Shown here: piece after piece, positions 45,087-55,273 of the stretch | Numbering within the stretch: the stretch's first letter is position 1 | How the letters are laid out: each line of letters opens with the position of its first letter | NCBI GenBank assembly: GCA_029718625.1 | Contig: CM056376.1 | Location: 119,630,222 to 119,694,221, forward strand | Reading direction: 5' to 3' | DNA length: 64,000 nucleotides | DNA from: Synaphobranchus kaupii | Lineage: Eukaryota; Chordata; Actinopteri; Anguilliformes; Synaphobranchidae | The notes under the pieces: model-generated | What the model was told of the DNA's origin: nothing | The model's input: only the letters and a program-made list of their open reading frames with translations | Databases searched by the model: none | Program-made: the position numbers and the translations under genes

Positions 45087-46385
45087 AATCTTCAGTTAAC
45101 TCCCCTACAATTTTCTCACAATCCTCCATCTGTCATTGACTCCCATACATTTGTACTCTAAAATGTCCCCTATGAATAAAAAAAAAATCCCCTAGATTCA
45201 GGGGAAAATCTCCCAGTTTGGCAACTCTGCATGTGCATTTCTCTGAGCTCATAAAGAAATCACATGAGGTAGCCCTACCCCCAGGGACACCTGCTTTCAG
45301 ATCACGTGACGCCAGCAACCAATCATAAAAGGAGAGGAAAATAGAGGTGTGTGTTTGTGTGTACGTGAATATGTTTCATCTATTTACAATACTAACAAAG
45401 GTGCGTGAATTTTATTTTTGTGTGAAATCCATTTGAATTGCAAGTTTATATCAGGGTCCAAAATATTCTGTGCAAGTATCAAGCAACCAATTGTGTTAGA
45501 AGCATGAGATAGATAGATCTTACCTCATATATCCAGCCTCTGATGCAGTGTTTCGTGATCACTTTATCAAAGAGAAAGCATTATGTTTGAATTTCTAACC
45601 AGAACTAGGATTTGAATGGCCTATGATTTAAGCAAGGGAAATGTATTTGCAGTTAATACTCATTTTACCAGATGGCGTCTAATTGAGCAACTTTGTGCAT
45701 ATAAGCTACTTTATATGCCCACAGTAAAACATTCAGTGTTAATTAAAATTTATCAGAGTTTATATGAGTCCAATAAGGACTGCATTAATAATGATGAAGC
45801 ACGTACAAATATAAAATGTTCTCTATCACAATTGATTTAGTGATGTGAACATTTTCCTATTAAATAAGTGCCACTGTGAGAATGAGATTACATTTTAAAA
45901 ATGTGATTATAATGAGAAAGAGATTGGAGATCAAAATATTGTTTCGACAGTCGAGATGTATCTGCATACTATGAAAAACTACAGCATTAATGTAACTTAA
46001 TTTTAACAGCATAACAATAATTGTCGTCTAAGTCATCAATTTCAATGCCGTTCCTTCTGAAGAATGAGGGTGAGACAGCCTATCTATGGGTAGATAAACA
46101 TTACTGCAAATCTGTCCAGCATGGGCACTTTTCTTCCCGGAACAGGACTGACAAGGCAATAAAGCACTTATTTGGGAAGAAAGTACCTGCGCGTGTGAAA
46201 ACCCATTCAATGCACTACCGCTTCCTGGTAACATTAGTTGACTCTGAAAACATTTTACACGGTGTGAATTCAATTATATTTGTTGAGCTGTATGCAGTCA
46301 ATGCCGGCAATATTAAGAAAATATTGTTTCATCTCTGTTACAGTCTATTGGTAGTGAAGTAGCCAAAGCCAATTTCTCCTTGTGA
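45087..46385. other. Unique sequence
   Basis: No coding family recognised; the frames at 46021-46362 and 45616-45840 look random. The last bases are the left target copy of the copia element. Confidence 0.4.
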
Positions 46386-46390
46386 CTATA

Positions 46391-46489
46391 TGTTGTAATA
46401 CAGTAATTTGACAATGGGTGTCGCTAATGCGCTGTACTGTTCTGTAGTGTCTGCTTGTAGTTCCGGTTTTACCCTTATTAAAAACAATA
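46391..46489 (+). repeat. copia 5' LTR
   Basis: Begins TGTTGTAATACAG and ends AAAAACAATA. At 99 bp it is short for an LTR. No TATA box is obvious. Confidence 0.92.
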
Positions 46490-46503
46490 GGTTATGGGCC
46501 CAG
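46490..46503 (+). promoter_or_regulatory. copia primer-binding site (half-tRNA type)
   Basis: GGTTATGGGCCCAG directly follows the LTR. It is complementary to CTGGGCCCATAACC of the initiator tRNA-Met anticodon stem-loop, not to the tRNA 3' end. Drosophila copia is primed in this way by a cleaved half tRNA. Confidence 0.82.
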
Positions 46504-46568
46504 AGCGTCGCTAAAAGGCTGTTTTACACGGAGTTTTGTGTGAGATAAACGGTGTTGTGGAATTCACA

Positions 46569-46985
46569 ATGGAAGATAAGTTGTTTATTGACAAGCTGAG
46601 CGGACCAGAGAACTGGGCAACGTGGAAATTTCAGATGGAACACTTGCTGAAAGCGAGAGGACTATGGGGCATGCTAATGGAGACGGATATCCTAGCTGCA
46701 GATGCTAGTGCACACGCACAAGTTGAATTCACGAAATGGAGAGAGAAGGCATTCTCTGCGTTAGTGCTGAATGTAAGTACACCCCAGTTGTACCTGATAA
46801 CAAGCTGCCAGACTCCAAAAGAGGCGTGGAACACGCTGAAAGGACATTTTGAGAGAGATACTTTGTAAATAATCAAATAAACTGTTCCTGAAGAAAAAAT
46901 ATTTCAGATGTGAAATGAAGGAAGGAGAAAGTTTAAATGAACATTTAAAACGAATGAAGGAACTGACTGATCAGCTAGGAGTGAA
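46569..46985 (+). pseudogene. copia gag, N-terminal part (broken)
   Basis: From the ATG at 46569 (open from 46536) the frame gives about 100 residues of a copia/UBN2-type Gag: KLSGPENWATWKFQMEHLLK near the start, then a WREKAFSALVLNV segment and TPKEAWNTLKGHFERDTL. It stops at 46866. Gag-like text resumes in another frame as KKKYFRCEMKEGESLNEHLK up to about 46985. The zinc knuckle and protease that should follow are absent. Capsid-forming function is therefore unlikely from this copy. Confidence 0.8.
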
Positions 46986-47582
46986 GAGTGAAGTCCTTAG
47001 CAAATTCAAGGAATTTGAGAAAACATTCTCCAATGAGTGTGGGCAGAACGTCACGAGACTGAGAAACAGACAATGGTGGTGAGTACACATCAAAGGAGTT
47101 TCAAGAATATTTGAAGGCTCAAGGTATCCACCATGAGATGACTGCACCTCACTCACCACAGCAAAATGGTGTTGCAGAAAGAAAAAAATAGGACATTAAT
47201 TGAAGCAGCTAGAAGTATGCTGTCTCATGCTAAGTTGCCAAAGATGTACTGGGCAGAGGCTGTAGCAACCGCAGCTTACATACAGAACAGGCTGCCCACA
47301 TCTGTCCTGAAGCAAGAGACACCCTACGAGAGATGGTGTGGCAAAAAACCGGACATGAGTCACATGAGAGTGTTTGGCTGTGTTGCTTATGCACATATCC
47401 CAGACATAGAAAGAAGAAAACTGGACAAGAAGGCTGTGAAGCTTCGGTTCATGGGACATGCAAACAATGCCAAAGGCTATCGCCTGTTTGATGAAGAGAA
47501 AAGGAGGATTCTAATTCGTCGTGATGTCATCTTTAATGAATCAGACTTCGACTGGAAACAGGAAGTGGAAGTGACCTGCTAA
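46986..47582 (+). pseudogene. copia integrase, C-terminal half (broken)
   Basis: Starts abruptly after gag, marking a deletion that removed the protease, the HHCC zinc domain and the first catalytic residue. A frameshift near 47072 lies just before the second catalytic aspartate. The third catalytic residue is in [14 protein letters not shown] (about 47149-47190). The long open piece 47166-47582 carries the end of the catalytic core and the copia-type C-terminal GKKPD..HMRVFGC..Y region. A stop at 47580 separates it from the reverse transcriptase. Confidence 0.85.
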
Positions 47583-47597
47583 GAGAACGGGGTAACC

Positions 47598-48822
47598 ATG
47601 AACACAGATGAGAGTGGAACACCAGATGACGAGGTCACTGTCGATGAAGCTGCTAGAAAAGGCGGCAGAATCAGAAGGGCTCCAAGGAGATATGGATATG
47701 ATGAGTTTGCTGATATAGTGACTGTTGGTCATTATGCCAATGTGTGTCGTGTCATAGAGCCAATCACACTGAAAGAAGCAATGATGAGTCCTAATGCAAA
47801 GGAATGGCAGGAGGCGGCTGACTTGGAATATGAGTCGCTGCTGGAAAATGAGACGTGGGACTTAGTGGATTTACCAAGAGATAGAAAGGCCATAGGATCA
47901 AGATGGGTGTTCAAAGTCAAGCATCATAGTGATGGACGAGTGGAGAGATATGTGCAGACTCGTCGCCAAGGGCTACTCACAGTTGTATGGTGCTGACTAT
48001 GATGAAACTTTTTCACCCGTGGTACGATTCAGCTCAATTCGTACATTACTGTCCTTTGCCATCCAGAACAATCTACATGTGCACCAGATGGACGTAGTAA
48101 CTGCATTCCTTAATGGACACCTGGAAGAAGGAATCTATATGGAGCAACCAGAGGGATACATCAAACCAGGGCAGGAACACCTGGTGTGTAAACTGAAGAA
48201 ATCAATCTATGGACTGAAGCAGTCTCCTCGCTGCTGGAACAAGGCTTTCATGGAGTTCATGATGGAAATTGGATTTAAACAGAGCACATCAGACCCCTGT
48301 GTGTTTGTGAGATCAAGACAAGAGCTTGAGATACTCGGTGTTTATGTGGATGATCTGATTCTGATTACGGAGTCATTTGAAAGCATGAACGAGTTGAAAA
48401 TGGCTCTCAAGAAGCGCTACAAGATGAAGGACATGGGTGAGCTGTCCTATATCCTGGGCATCTCTGTTGTCCAAGACAAGGAAAAGAACTGTGTCTTACT
48501 TCATCAGAAGCATTACATTGAAGCCATTCTTCAGAAATATGGGATGGATAATGCAAATCCTGTTGCAACTCCTGCTGATGCCAACGTCAAATTTAAAAAA
48601 AGTGATGGTGTCAGTAAGCCTGTGAACCAAAGTACCTATCAGTCCATGGTAGGAAGTCTGCTGTATGCTGCGATGGCCACACGACCAGACATAGCTCAAG
48701 CAGTGAGTGCTGTGTCAAAGTTCAAAGCATATCCAGATGCTGCACATCTGACTGCTGTGAAGAGAATACTTCGATACTTGAAAGGTACAGTGAACCTTGC
48801 TCTCAAGTATGAGCGGTCATAG
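47598..48822 (+). pseudogene. copia reverse transcriptase (frameshifted)
   Basis: Two overlapping frames, 47598-47996 and 47929-48822, form one reverse transcriptase, with the shift near 47945. Copia landmarks are present: an ALIGN-like NAKEWQEAADLEYESL start, GSRWVFKVK, the VVRFSSIRTLLS and QMDVVTAFLNGHLEEGIYM segments, KSIYGLKQSPRCWN, and the catalytic YVDD at about 48344. The thumb ends with MVGSLLYAAMATRPDIAQA and RILRYLKGT. An in-frame TAG at 48820-48822 splits it from RNase H. Only this stop and the shift break this part. Confidence 0.88.
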
Positions 48823-49296
48823 TTTGGAACTTTGATCGGCTTCTCAGATGCTGACTGGGCCGGTGATCAGGATGACCGCCGCTCAACAACCGGCAACATA
48901 TTCTTACTGAGTGGAGGAGCAGTGAGCTGGCTCAGCAAGAAACAGGCAACAGTTGCACTTTCAACAGCAGAAGCTGAGTACGTCGCACTCAGTCAAGCTG
49001 CTCAAGAGGGTACCTGGCTGAGACGATTACTGAATGATCTCGGAATGGATGCTACACCCACAGTGATTTTGGAGGACAACCAAGGAGCCATTGCAATCGC
49101 GAAGAATCCAGTGGATCACTCAAGGACTAAACACATAGTCATTCGCTACCACTACATCCGTGAATGTGTGCAGAATGGGCAAATAGAATTGCAATATTGC
49201 CCAACAAATGACATGAAGGCAGATATCTTAACCAAGCCACTGGCTAAACAGAAGTTTGAATATCTTAGGAGAGAGATTGGGCTTTTCCCTATGTAA
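48823..49296 (+). pseudogene. copia RNase H
   Basis: It follows the TAG in the same frame. The first catalytic acid is in [10 protein letters not shown], the glutamate in [11 protein letters not shown], the next aspartate in LEDNQGAIA, and the HSRTKHI block follows; all four are intact. It ends [20 protein letters not shown] and a stop at 49294-49296, the usual end of copia pol. Confidence 0.88.
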
Positions 49297-49436
49297 TTCT
49301 GTTTACTGTAATAGGGACTGTTCTTCTGTTGAAAATGGTAAGAAAGCTGTAAGCAAGTTTTTTTTTTTGTTGTTTAAAGATTTATTATCTTGACATTATT
49401 TGTGAAGGAGAGCACGGCCCTTAGTAATATAATTTA

Positions 49437-51013
49437 CAGTCCCAGCCAAAAGTCTTGTCGCATGAGTGGACAAAAGTGACAATTGCTAATTACCCAACGC
49501 TAAATTAGCTAATACAGTTAGGAAACAACACAAATTAATCATAAGTGTCTAAAGTTTATTTAGATACTAGCAAAACAAAAATTTCATAGATGCTTATGAG
49601 GTTAATTGCTTGATAATGATGAACAAGCCAGTTTCTACCTGGACAAAAGTCTTGTCGCAAATCAAATTATAATCAATAAATTTTATCTTTCTCAAAAAGA
49701 ACAGTTGCCATCCGGTTTGGCAGAGAGTCGTAGAGCTTGTTGATGAAATCGTCGGGGATGGCATGGAAGGCCACCTTGCAGGCATCCCAAAGCTCCTCCA
49801 AGTTCTTCGGCTTGGTCCTCCAAGCTTCCTCCTTCATTCTTCCCCAGATATGCTCAATAATATTCATATCTGGAGACTGTGCTGGCCATCCCTGAAGGAC
49901 CTTGATCTTCTTCCCCCTGAGAAACTTCATAGTGGAACCTGAGGTATGGCAAGGAGCTCCATCCTGTTGAAAAATCTGACCCCTCTTGTAGTTGGGAATG
50001 TACTGGGAGGCAAGAATCTGTTGATATTTGGCACTGTCAATGTTACCATCCACCTTACAGATCTCCCTGGCACCTCCGTATTGGATGTAACCCCAAACCA
50101 TAATCTTTCCACCTCCAAATTTGACTGTCTTCTGGGTGAACTGTGGGTCCAGACGGGCCCCAGAGGGTCGTCGACAGTATTGGCGGCGCTTGAGATGGAG
50201 CTCAACTGACGATTCATCTGAAAAATCAATTTTTTGCCACTTTTCTGCTGTCCAACCTTCCGTCAGGCTGTGGGCCTTGGCGTACGCAACACGGTTTCTT
50301 AGCTGTCTCTTGTTTAGCGCTGGTTTCTGGGCAGCAATACGACCGTGGAGACCATTGCGAGCAAGAATCCGACGTACAGTTCTTGACAAAACAGGCGTTG
50401 CTGGCGTCCACTCCTCCCTGGGGCTGACTTTTGACCATCGGACCAGCAAGCTGTCGTCTCGAGCAGTTGTCTTGCGCGGTCTGCCCGACCTGGGTCTGTC
50501 ATGGACGTCGCCAGTCTCTTGGTAGCGCTTGCGAATCCTCTCCACCTGCCGTTTAGACACATTGAAGATGTCTGAAACTTCAGCAGGAGACTTGGACTTG
50601 AGATTCTTGATGATCAGCACTTTGGTTTCTGGTTTGATCTTGGGCATGTTGACAGAAGCAATGTTGAGCATGAACTTGGCTTAAAGTGTCAAATTTCTGC
50701 TTTTATAGCTCAAAGTTACCTACAGCTGACTAATCAAGCCCCTTGTTTGTTTCTTCCTTATTCACTGTGGCCTAGAAATTGGAGTTGGCCATTGCGACAA
50801 GACTTTTGTCCGGCCAAAACTGGCCTGTTGATCATTATCAAGCTTTAACATTTAGTAACAATTTTGAAATGTAATTTTGCTAGTATCTAAATAAACTTTA
50901 GACACTTATGATTAATTTGTGTTGTTTCCTAACTGTATTAGCTAATTAAGAGTTGGGTAATTAGCAATTGTCACTTTTGTCCACTCATGCGACAAGACTT
51001 TTGGCCGGGACTG
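49437..51013 (-). mobile_element. Tc1/mariner element inserted in copia
   Basis: Terminal inverted repeats of about 200 bp start CAGTCCCAGCCAAAAGTCTT and contain an inner copy of the AAAAGTCTTGTCGCA motif, the IR/DR layout. TA dinucleotides flank it (49435-49436 and 51014-51015). It holds one transposase gene on the minus strand and is only slightly damaged. It lies between the end of pol and the 3' LTR of the copia element, so it is younger than that insertion. Confidence 0.93.
49673..50671 (-). CDS. Tc1-like DDE transposase
   Basis: This 332-residue frame is open from end to end; the usual start is probably the second methionine (MPKIKPE, ATG at 50647). The N-terminus carries a paired-type DNA-binding region with two helix-turn-helix segments (residues about 10-60, including VSKRQVERIRKRY) and the GRPRK linker (about 63-67). 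The DDE triad is visible: first Asp in DFSDESSVE (about 150), second in FQQDGAPCHT (about 238), Glu in SPDMNIIEHIW (about 273). Fish Tc1 transposases are about 340 residues. A stretch between RWSKVSPR and EEWTPAT looks some eight residues shorter than I remember for relatives, perhaps an in-frame deletion; activity cannot be judged. Confidence 0.9.
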   Translation of the reverse strand: MLNIASVNMPKIKPETKVLIIKNLKSKSPAEVSDIFNVSKRQVERIRKRYQETGDVHDRPRSGRPRKTTARDDSLLVRWSKVSPREEWTPATPVLSRTVRRILARNGLHGRIAAQKPALNKRQLRNRVAYAKAHSLTEGWTAEKWQKIDFSDESSVELHLKRRQYCRRPSGARLDPQFTQKTVKFGGGKIMVWGYIQYGGAREICKVDGNIDSAKYQQILASQYIPNYKRGQIFQQDGAPCHTSGSTMKFLRGKKIKVLQGWPAQSPDMNIIEHIWGRMKEEAWRTKPKNLEELWDACKVAFHAIPDDFINKLYDSLPNRMATVLFEKDKIY

Positions 51014-51047
51014 TACTGTGAAATGCCTTAATGCCATTGTAAAATTT

Positions 51048-51055
51048 AGTGGGAG
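51048..51055 (+). promoter_or_regulatory. copia polypurine tract
   Basis: AGTGGGAG lies directly before the 3' LTR, where plus-strand DNA synthesis is primed. Confidence 0.65.
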
Positions 51056-51154
51056 TGTTGTAATACAGTAATTTGACAATGGGTGTCGCTAATGCGCTGT
51101 ACTGTTCTGTAGTGTCTGCTTGTAGTTCCGGTTTTACCCTTATTAAAAACAATA
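51056..51154 (+). repeat. copia 3' LTR
   Basis: Matches the 5' LTR over the full 99 bp as far as I can read. Confidence 0.92.
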
Positions 51155-51159
51155 CTATA

Positions 51160-52805
51160 CAGATATGAATATTGCATTTTAAATGAGCAGGGGAAAAGGG
51201 CTACTCACCGCTGTGAATGGCTCTTGCCAGGATTTCTGCAGCCCCTTACGACAAAGCCCACTTTAGAGTTAGAGGCGAGTGAAAGGTTAGTTTTGAGAGC
51301 ATCTGGCCTTAGTGGCAGGTGCAGCATAGTGAAGTCAGGTGCACTGGTGGATATGTGGCTAATGCAGCTATTTTGATGCAAATTAATATGCTCCTACAGA
51401 TACCAACTTGATTGGCGCTCAGTAACCCCCCAAGAACCATTACTGCACCCCCCCAAAGTTCAGAAGGGTGAGACAATGCATATAAAGAGTGGTGAATCCC
51501 AGAATAAATCTTTATTTAAAAAAATTCCAAATTGAGTCAATTATTATTTTTATGACATTGCAGCTGTGCATCCTAATTACATTTTTTAACAAGTCCCCGA
51601 GCGAGCAGGTCCAATTAGAACTCTCGTTCAGTCAGTCCCACTCAAGTCTATCTGACAATTAATGAGAATACAGGTGGTAATAATTAGGAACAGTGGCCAA
51701 AATGTAATCTTTATATGAGCCTAGACAAAAGAAATAATAATAATAATAATAATAATATAAATAAGTGGTAAAAGAGATTGCACAGGGGAGACAAATAATT
51801 CAAATGTTCACTGCAGGGTGGTCTTCTTCAACACAGCAACCATACTCATTTTCAACTGGGATCTTCGACTTCCGGCTGACATGCACAGTTTTAAAATGGC
51901 AGAAGAAATCAGAGTAACATATCTACATGGAAGAAAAAAATCAAAAAAGATTGCCCAAATTGGGGACACTGTCTTTCAGTTAATCCATCTAATATTGGTC
52001 TGTATATCCTTTCCTTTCTTTGCCAGACGCGACTCCTCCTTAAACACAAGAACTCATTCACTGCCGGATAGATGAATATGGTCACCGCATATCTGGAGGG
52101 GATAATATACCTCCAGAGATAATTTAATTTAAGCCATGTGCTTAAATTGGATGGTATGATATAGTCAGTCAATCATAATTTTACATATTTTCCTACTTAT
52201 GACAGTTAGTTGATAATAATAGTAGGCTAGGCAAAGGAAATTAAGAACTATATTATGTTCAAATAACATGCACTCATTCTAATATCCATTTATACGAAAG
52301 ATGTTGTATTTTTCATAATCGTCTATTGGTGGCACTAGACATAAACCACATTTTTTTTAAACGCAAAAAATGAGTAAGTGAAAACTCAGAATTCACATAT
52401 CCTGCACATTAATTCACGCCTCATTTTCAGTTTCAGAAAGACACTTACAACAGAGGATAAGTCAAATATCTGAATCACAAAATCACTTATAGTGAGTTAG
52501 GCAGGGAACATCTTCTTGGGATATGGTGCATCAAGCTTGGTGGCCAGAGCATAAACACTGGTATAAACACTCTATGCAGTCGTTTAGGACCACAACCATC
52601 CCTGGGCCACACAATTCAAGTTTAAGTGGTGGGTGATATATGTTGGAGCACCTTGAGGCCACAACAACATTCCTGTTTAGGGCCACCGAAGCCTAGAGCT
52701 GGCTCTGCAAGTTGCCATAATGGGATCTCCAAAGCATCACCCGTAAAAATCTCCCAGTGGTCAGGGAAGAGCAGTGCCACTCTGCTGTCTAAAGTGCTAA
52801 ATGAG
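51160..52805. other. Unique sequence
   Basis: A short AAT run lies near 51738-51760. No gene or element recognised. Confidence 0.4.
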
Positions 52806-52809
52806 CACT

Positions 52810-53155
52810 GGTTTTCATATTGAAGGGAGAGACTTTTGATATTGTTGGGTCACAGACATCAGGAAGTCATGGCATGCAAAGGATATGCGACCAAATATTA
52901 AAAATGATTACTTTATTCTACATTATGTTAAACAGTCCAATATTTTTTGATTCCAGAAAATGGAGGGGACTATGTACCAAAGGTTTTATCATTTCTAAAC
53001 GGTTAATCCGATATGGATGAAAATACCTGCAATTTAAAGCTGACAGTCTGCACTTCAACCTCATTGCCATTGTATTCTTTCAAATTCAAAGTGCTACAGT
53101 ACAGAACCAGAATAACAAAAAATGTGTCACTGTCCAATGAATTATGGTGCTCACT
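52810..53155 (+). mobile_element. Tc1-like element, 3' remnant
   Basis: Starts in TTGTTGGGTCACAGACATCA, a segment also found inside the palindromic Sleeping-Beauty-type element (60385-60420 and its mirror 60960-60990). It runs through TGGAGGGGACTATGTACC and TTTCTAAACGG and ends near AATTATGGTGCTCACTG, which resembles a Tc1 outer end. The transposase is gone. Confidence 0.62.
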
Positions 53156-53208
53156 GATGCTCTCCTCTCGATGCTCTCCTCTGAGGCAAAGCGAGTTTAC
53201 TCTATTTC

Positions 53209-53584
53209 CAACGTGGTCTCACGCATACTCGTCACATAGCGACGCTTCTGCCCAAGCATCGCTATGTGACACCAAAGGTAGCCTTTTGCATCGTATATTG
53301 ACGTAGCCTTTTGCGTCGTATATTGACGGTTGTGGCCACATAACTTTTCTTTGGTTGTGGCACTTCAATATTGTGCTTTTTTATGCTTTTTTTCTTCTTC
53401 ATCCGGTAGAGAGTTACGTGAACTCCTGTGGTCGGGCTCGCCCACTATCTTAACAGTTCGGGCATGAGCCCGAGTTACGTGAGCTCCTGTGAGGTTGGGG
53501 GTGAGTTACGGGAATCAAGAACTCACAAAAATCTACGTGCACACGGAAATTCACGACTGAGTGCGATGGGATGAGACCAGGCTG
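53209..53584. mobile_element. 376-bp TIR element related by its ends to the giant palindrome
   Basis: The ends are CAACGTGGTCTCAC at the left and, reverse-complemented, CAGCCTGGTCTCAT at the right, close to the CAACCTGGTCTCAC of 27178-35723. A perfect 7-bp duplication CTATTTC lies at 53202-53208 and 53585-53591. Inside are a hairpin (CACATAGCGA ... TCGCTATGTG), a 25-bp direct repeat (GTAGCCTTTTGC..CGTATATTGAC twice) and a GGGCTCGCCC/GGGCATGAGCCC palindromic stretch. No coding content. Confidence 0.78.
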
Positions 53585-53591
53585 CTATTTC

Positions 53592-54480
53592 CATTTTCGG
53601 CCAGTAGAGGTCACTGTTTCTGTCACTAAAAATATGATGCAAAATAATCGCCCCCTTCCTCTCACGTGTTTTTATTTGTATTTGTTTTATTAATTTGATT
53701 GATTACGCTTATTTCTCATAAGAGTTTTTCGAATATATTTAATATTTTTTATTTTGAGGAGGCAGTGCCTCCCTTGCCTCCCTGGAGGAGCCTCCTCTGG
53801 TGTCAACATATGATGGTCATTAACACAGGAATATGTGTCCCTCCAGGAACACAGTTCTTGCCTAATAACTTTCTGAAATGTCTTCTTATGCTTTATTTTC
53901 TTCCTGTAGGTGGCGCTACATCTATACTCCACCTAAGTTAACACACTAATATTTCTAAAACTGTATGATGCTACTGGATCTAATATTTTGTATTACTAAT
54001 TGCCATACTGTGCACAACCTTAACAATGATCCGAGGCCCTGATGCTTCATTAATATAGCTAATATCCATTATTTGAATGAAACATGCACTTGCTTTCTCT
54101 CTTTTCTTAAATACACATTCTGTATGAAGGTAGAGTTTGACGTTTTAGTGGAGGGGGGCCAAGATGCATCATCTTTGATCTGAAGCACCTAGGCAACACA
54201 ATCATTTTTCTTTTTTCCTTTTTTTTTTTAACCTTTTTTTTTTAAGTGTTGTATTTTAATGTGTTTGGATGCAAATGTTTGAGTGGCTTTACATTTTAGG
54301 TTGTGGAAAGTTGGGTTGTGAAAGTTTCTGATGAAAGATTGTGTTCTCATGTGGTCTTAGCTGGAAAGTTGTGGTTCAGTTGTGGCAAAAAAATAAATAC
54401 CAAGAAACAAAAAATACTTTGCTGCAGTGTTGCCATCCTTTACATCCTTCGCATGCTTTAAGGCTTTTGAAAAGGTTAAT
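53592..54480. other. Unique sequence
   Basis: Nothing firmly recognised. Two T-runs lie near 54210-54245. Confidence 0.4.
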
Positions 54481-54489
54481 GTCCACTGT

Positions 54490-55195
54490 AACTCATCCCT
54501 TTCCCTACCTGTCTCACTATCTGCTAACCCTCCAACATCCCTGTCCTAGTGTCCTCCTTCTCACTCCTTTCTAACTCTCCAACTCCTAACATCCCACCAC
54601 CCAACAACCAACAACTCCTGACCCTGTCTCATCTACTCTCTTATCAACTGCTTTCTTTCAATCAGCAAACTGATCTTAAGAGGGCCCCCAAGAAACCCTC
54701 TCTGAACCCAGTAGATGTCCATAATTACTGGAATGTCTCACTCCTCTCATTTTTAATCTAATACTCTCAAGTGTGCAGTCTGCAGTCCAACTCTCTCTCC
54801 AGCTCCAGAAAAATAACCTCCAGAAATCCCTACCAATCGGGTTTCTGGCCGCTCCGCTGTTCTCAGTTATCACAGACAAATAGTCTCTTCACTTGGTGAG
54901 AGCTAAGTCACTCAGTTCCATCCTCATCCTCCTTGACTCCTTGTCTGCTCCATTCAGAAATGTCACCAATGGGATCCTTCTCTCATCCCTTGCGGAGTTG
55001 GGCATCTCAGGTCTTGCCCTCATCTGGTTTTCATTGTACCTGGCTGCCAGGTCGCACAGTGTCACTCATGGCTTGGTGCTTGATCCTCTTTATACAAAAT
55101 CCATTGGTCCCGTTATCTGTGTTCATTGCTACGCTGGTGACACTCTTTCTTATTTTTTCACCCCTGGCAGGCCACATGTTTTTTTAATCTTCTGG
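54490..55195 (+). pseudogene. L2-type LINE reverse transcriptase fragment
   Basis: In three frames one can follow an L2 reverse transcriptase: NPVDVHNYWNVSLLSFL (fingers), then NPYQSGF, then in 54893-55273 SLSSILILLDSL (the first catalytic region, with its aspartate) followed by LAELGISGLALIWFSLYLAA and a GLVLDPLYTKSIGPVI palm segment. The YADD box is degraded to YAGD near 55130. There are several frameshifts and both ends are missing. It is a different portion of the protein from the L2 pieces in the palindrome arms. Confidence 0.7.
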
Positions 55196-55273
55196 TTACA
55201 AAATGATACCACATTCTCATATAAACAACCTAGGGTGTTAAATGTACTTACATCACAAATTTCTGCTGTGTAA

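Larger units (their letters stand above)
46391..51154 (+). mobile_element. Ty1/copia LTR retrotransposon, internally deleted, carrying a Tc1 insertion
   Basis: Two 99-bp LTRs (46391-46489 and 51056-51154) that match base for base as far as I can read bound the element, and a perfect 5-bp duplication CTATA lies at 46386-46390 and 51155-51159. The order gag, integrase, reverse transcriptase, RNase H is that of the copia superfamily. The primer-binding site pairs with an internal part of initiator tRNA-Met. About half of the gag-pol region is missing between gag and the integrase, there are frameshifts and stops, and a 1.58-kb Tc1 element sits just before the 3' LTR. Such similar LTRs suggest recent insertion, but pol is broken in several places, so it probably moved using another copy's proteins. 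Confidence 0.93.

Noticed and set aside
45616..46362. Frames of 74 and 113 codons left of the copia element
   Set aside because: No recognisable domain and no splice context; the overlapping opposite-strand frame is equally long.
50121..50525. Plus-strand 134-codon frame
   Set aside because: It is the complement of the Tc1 transposase gene, open by chance.
53690..53941. Pair of 80-codon opposing frames
   Set aside because: No similarity to known families, and codon content looks random.
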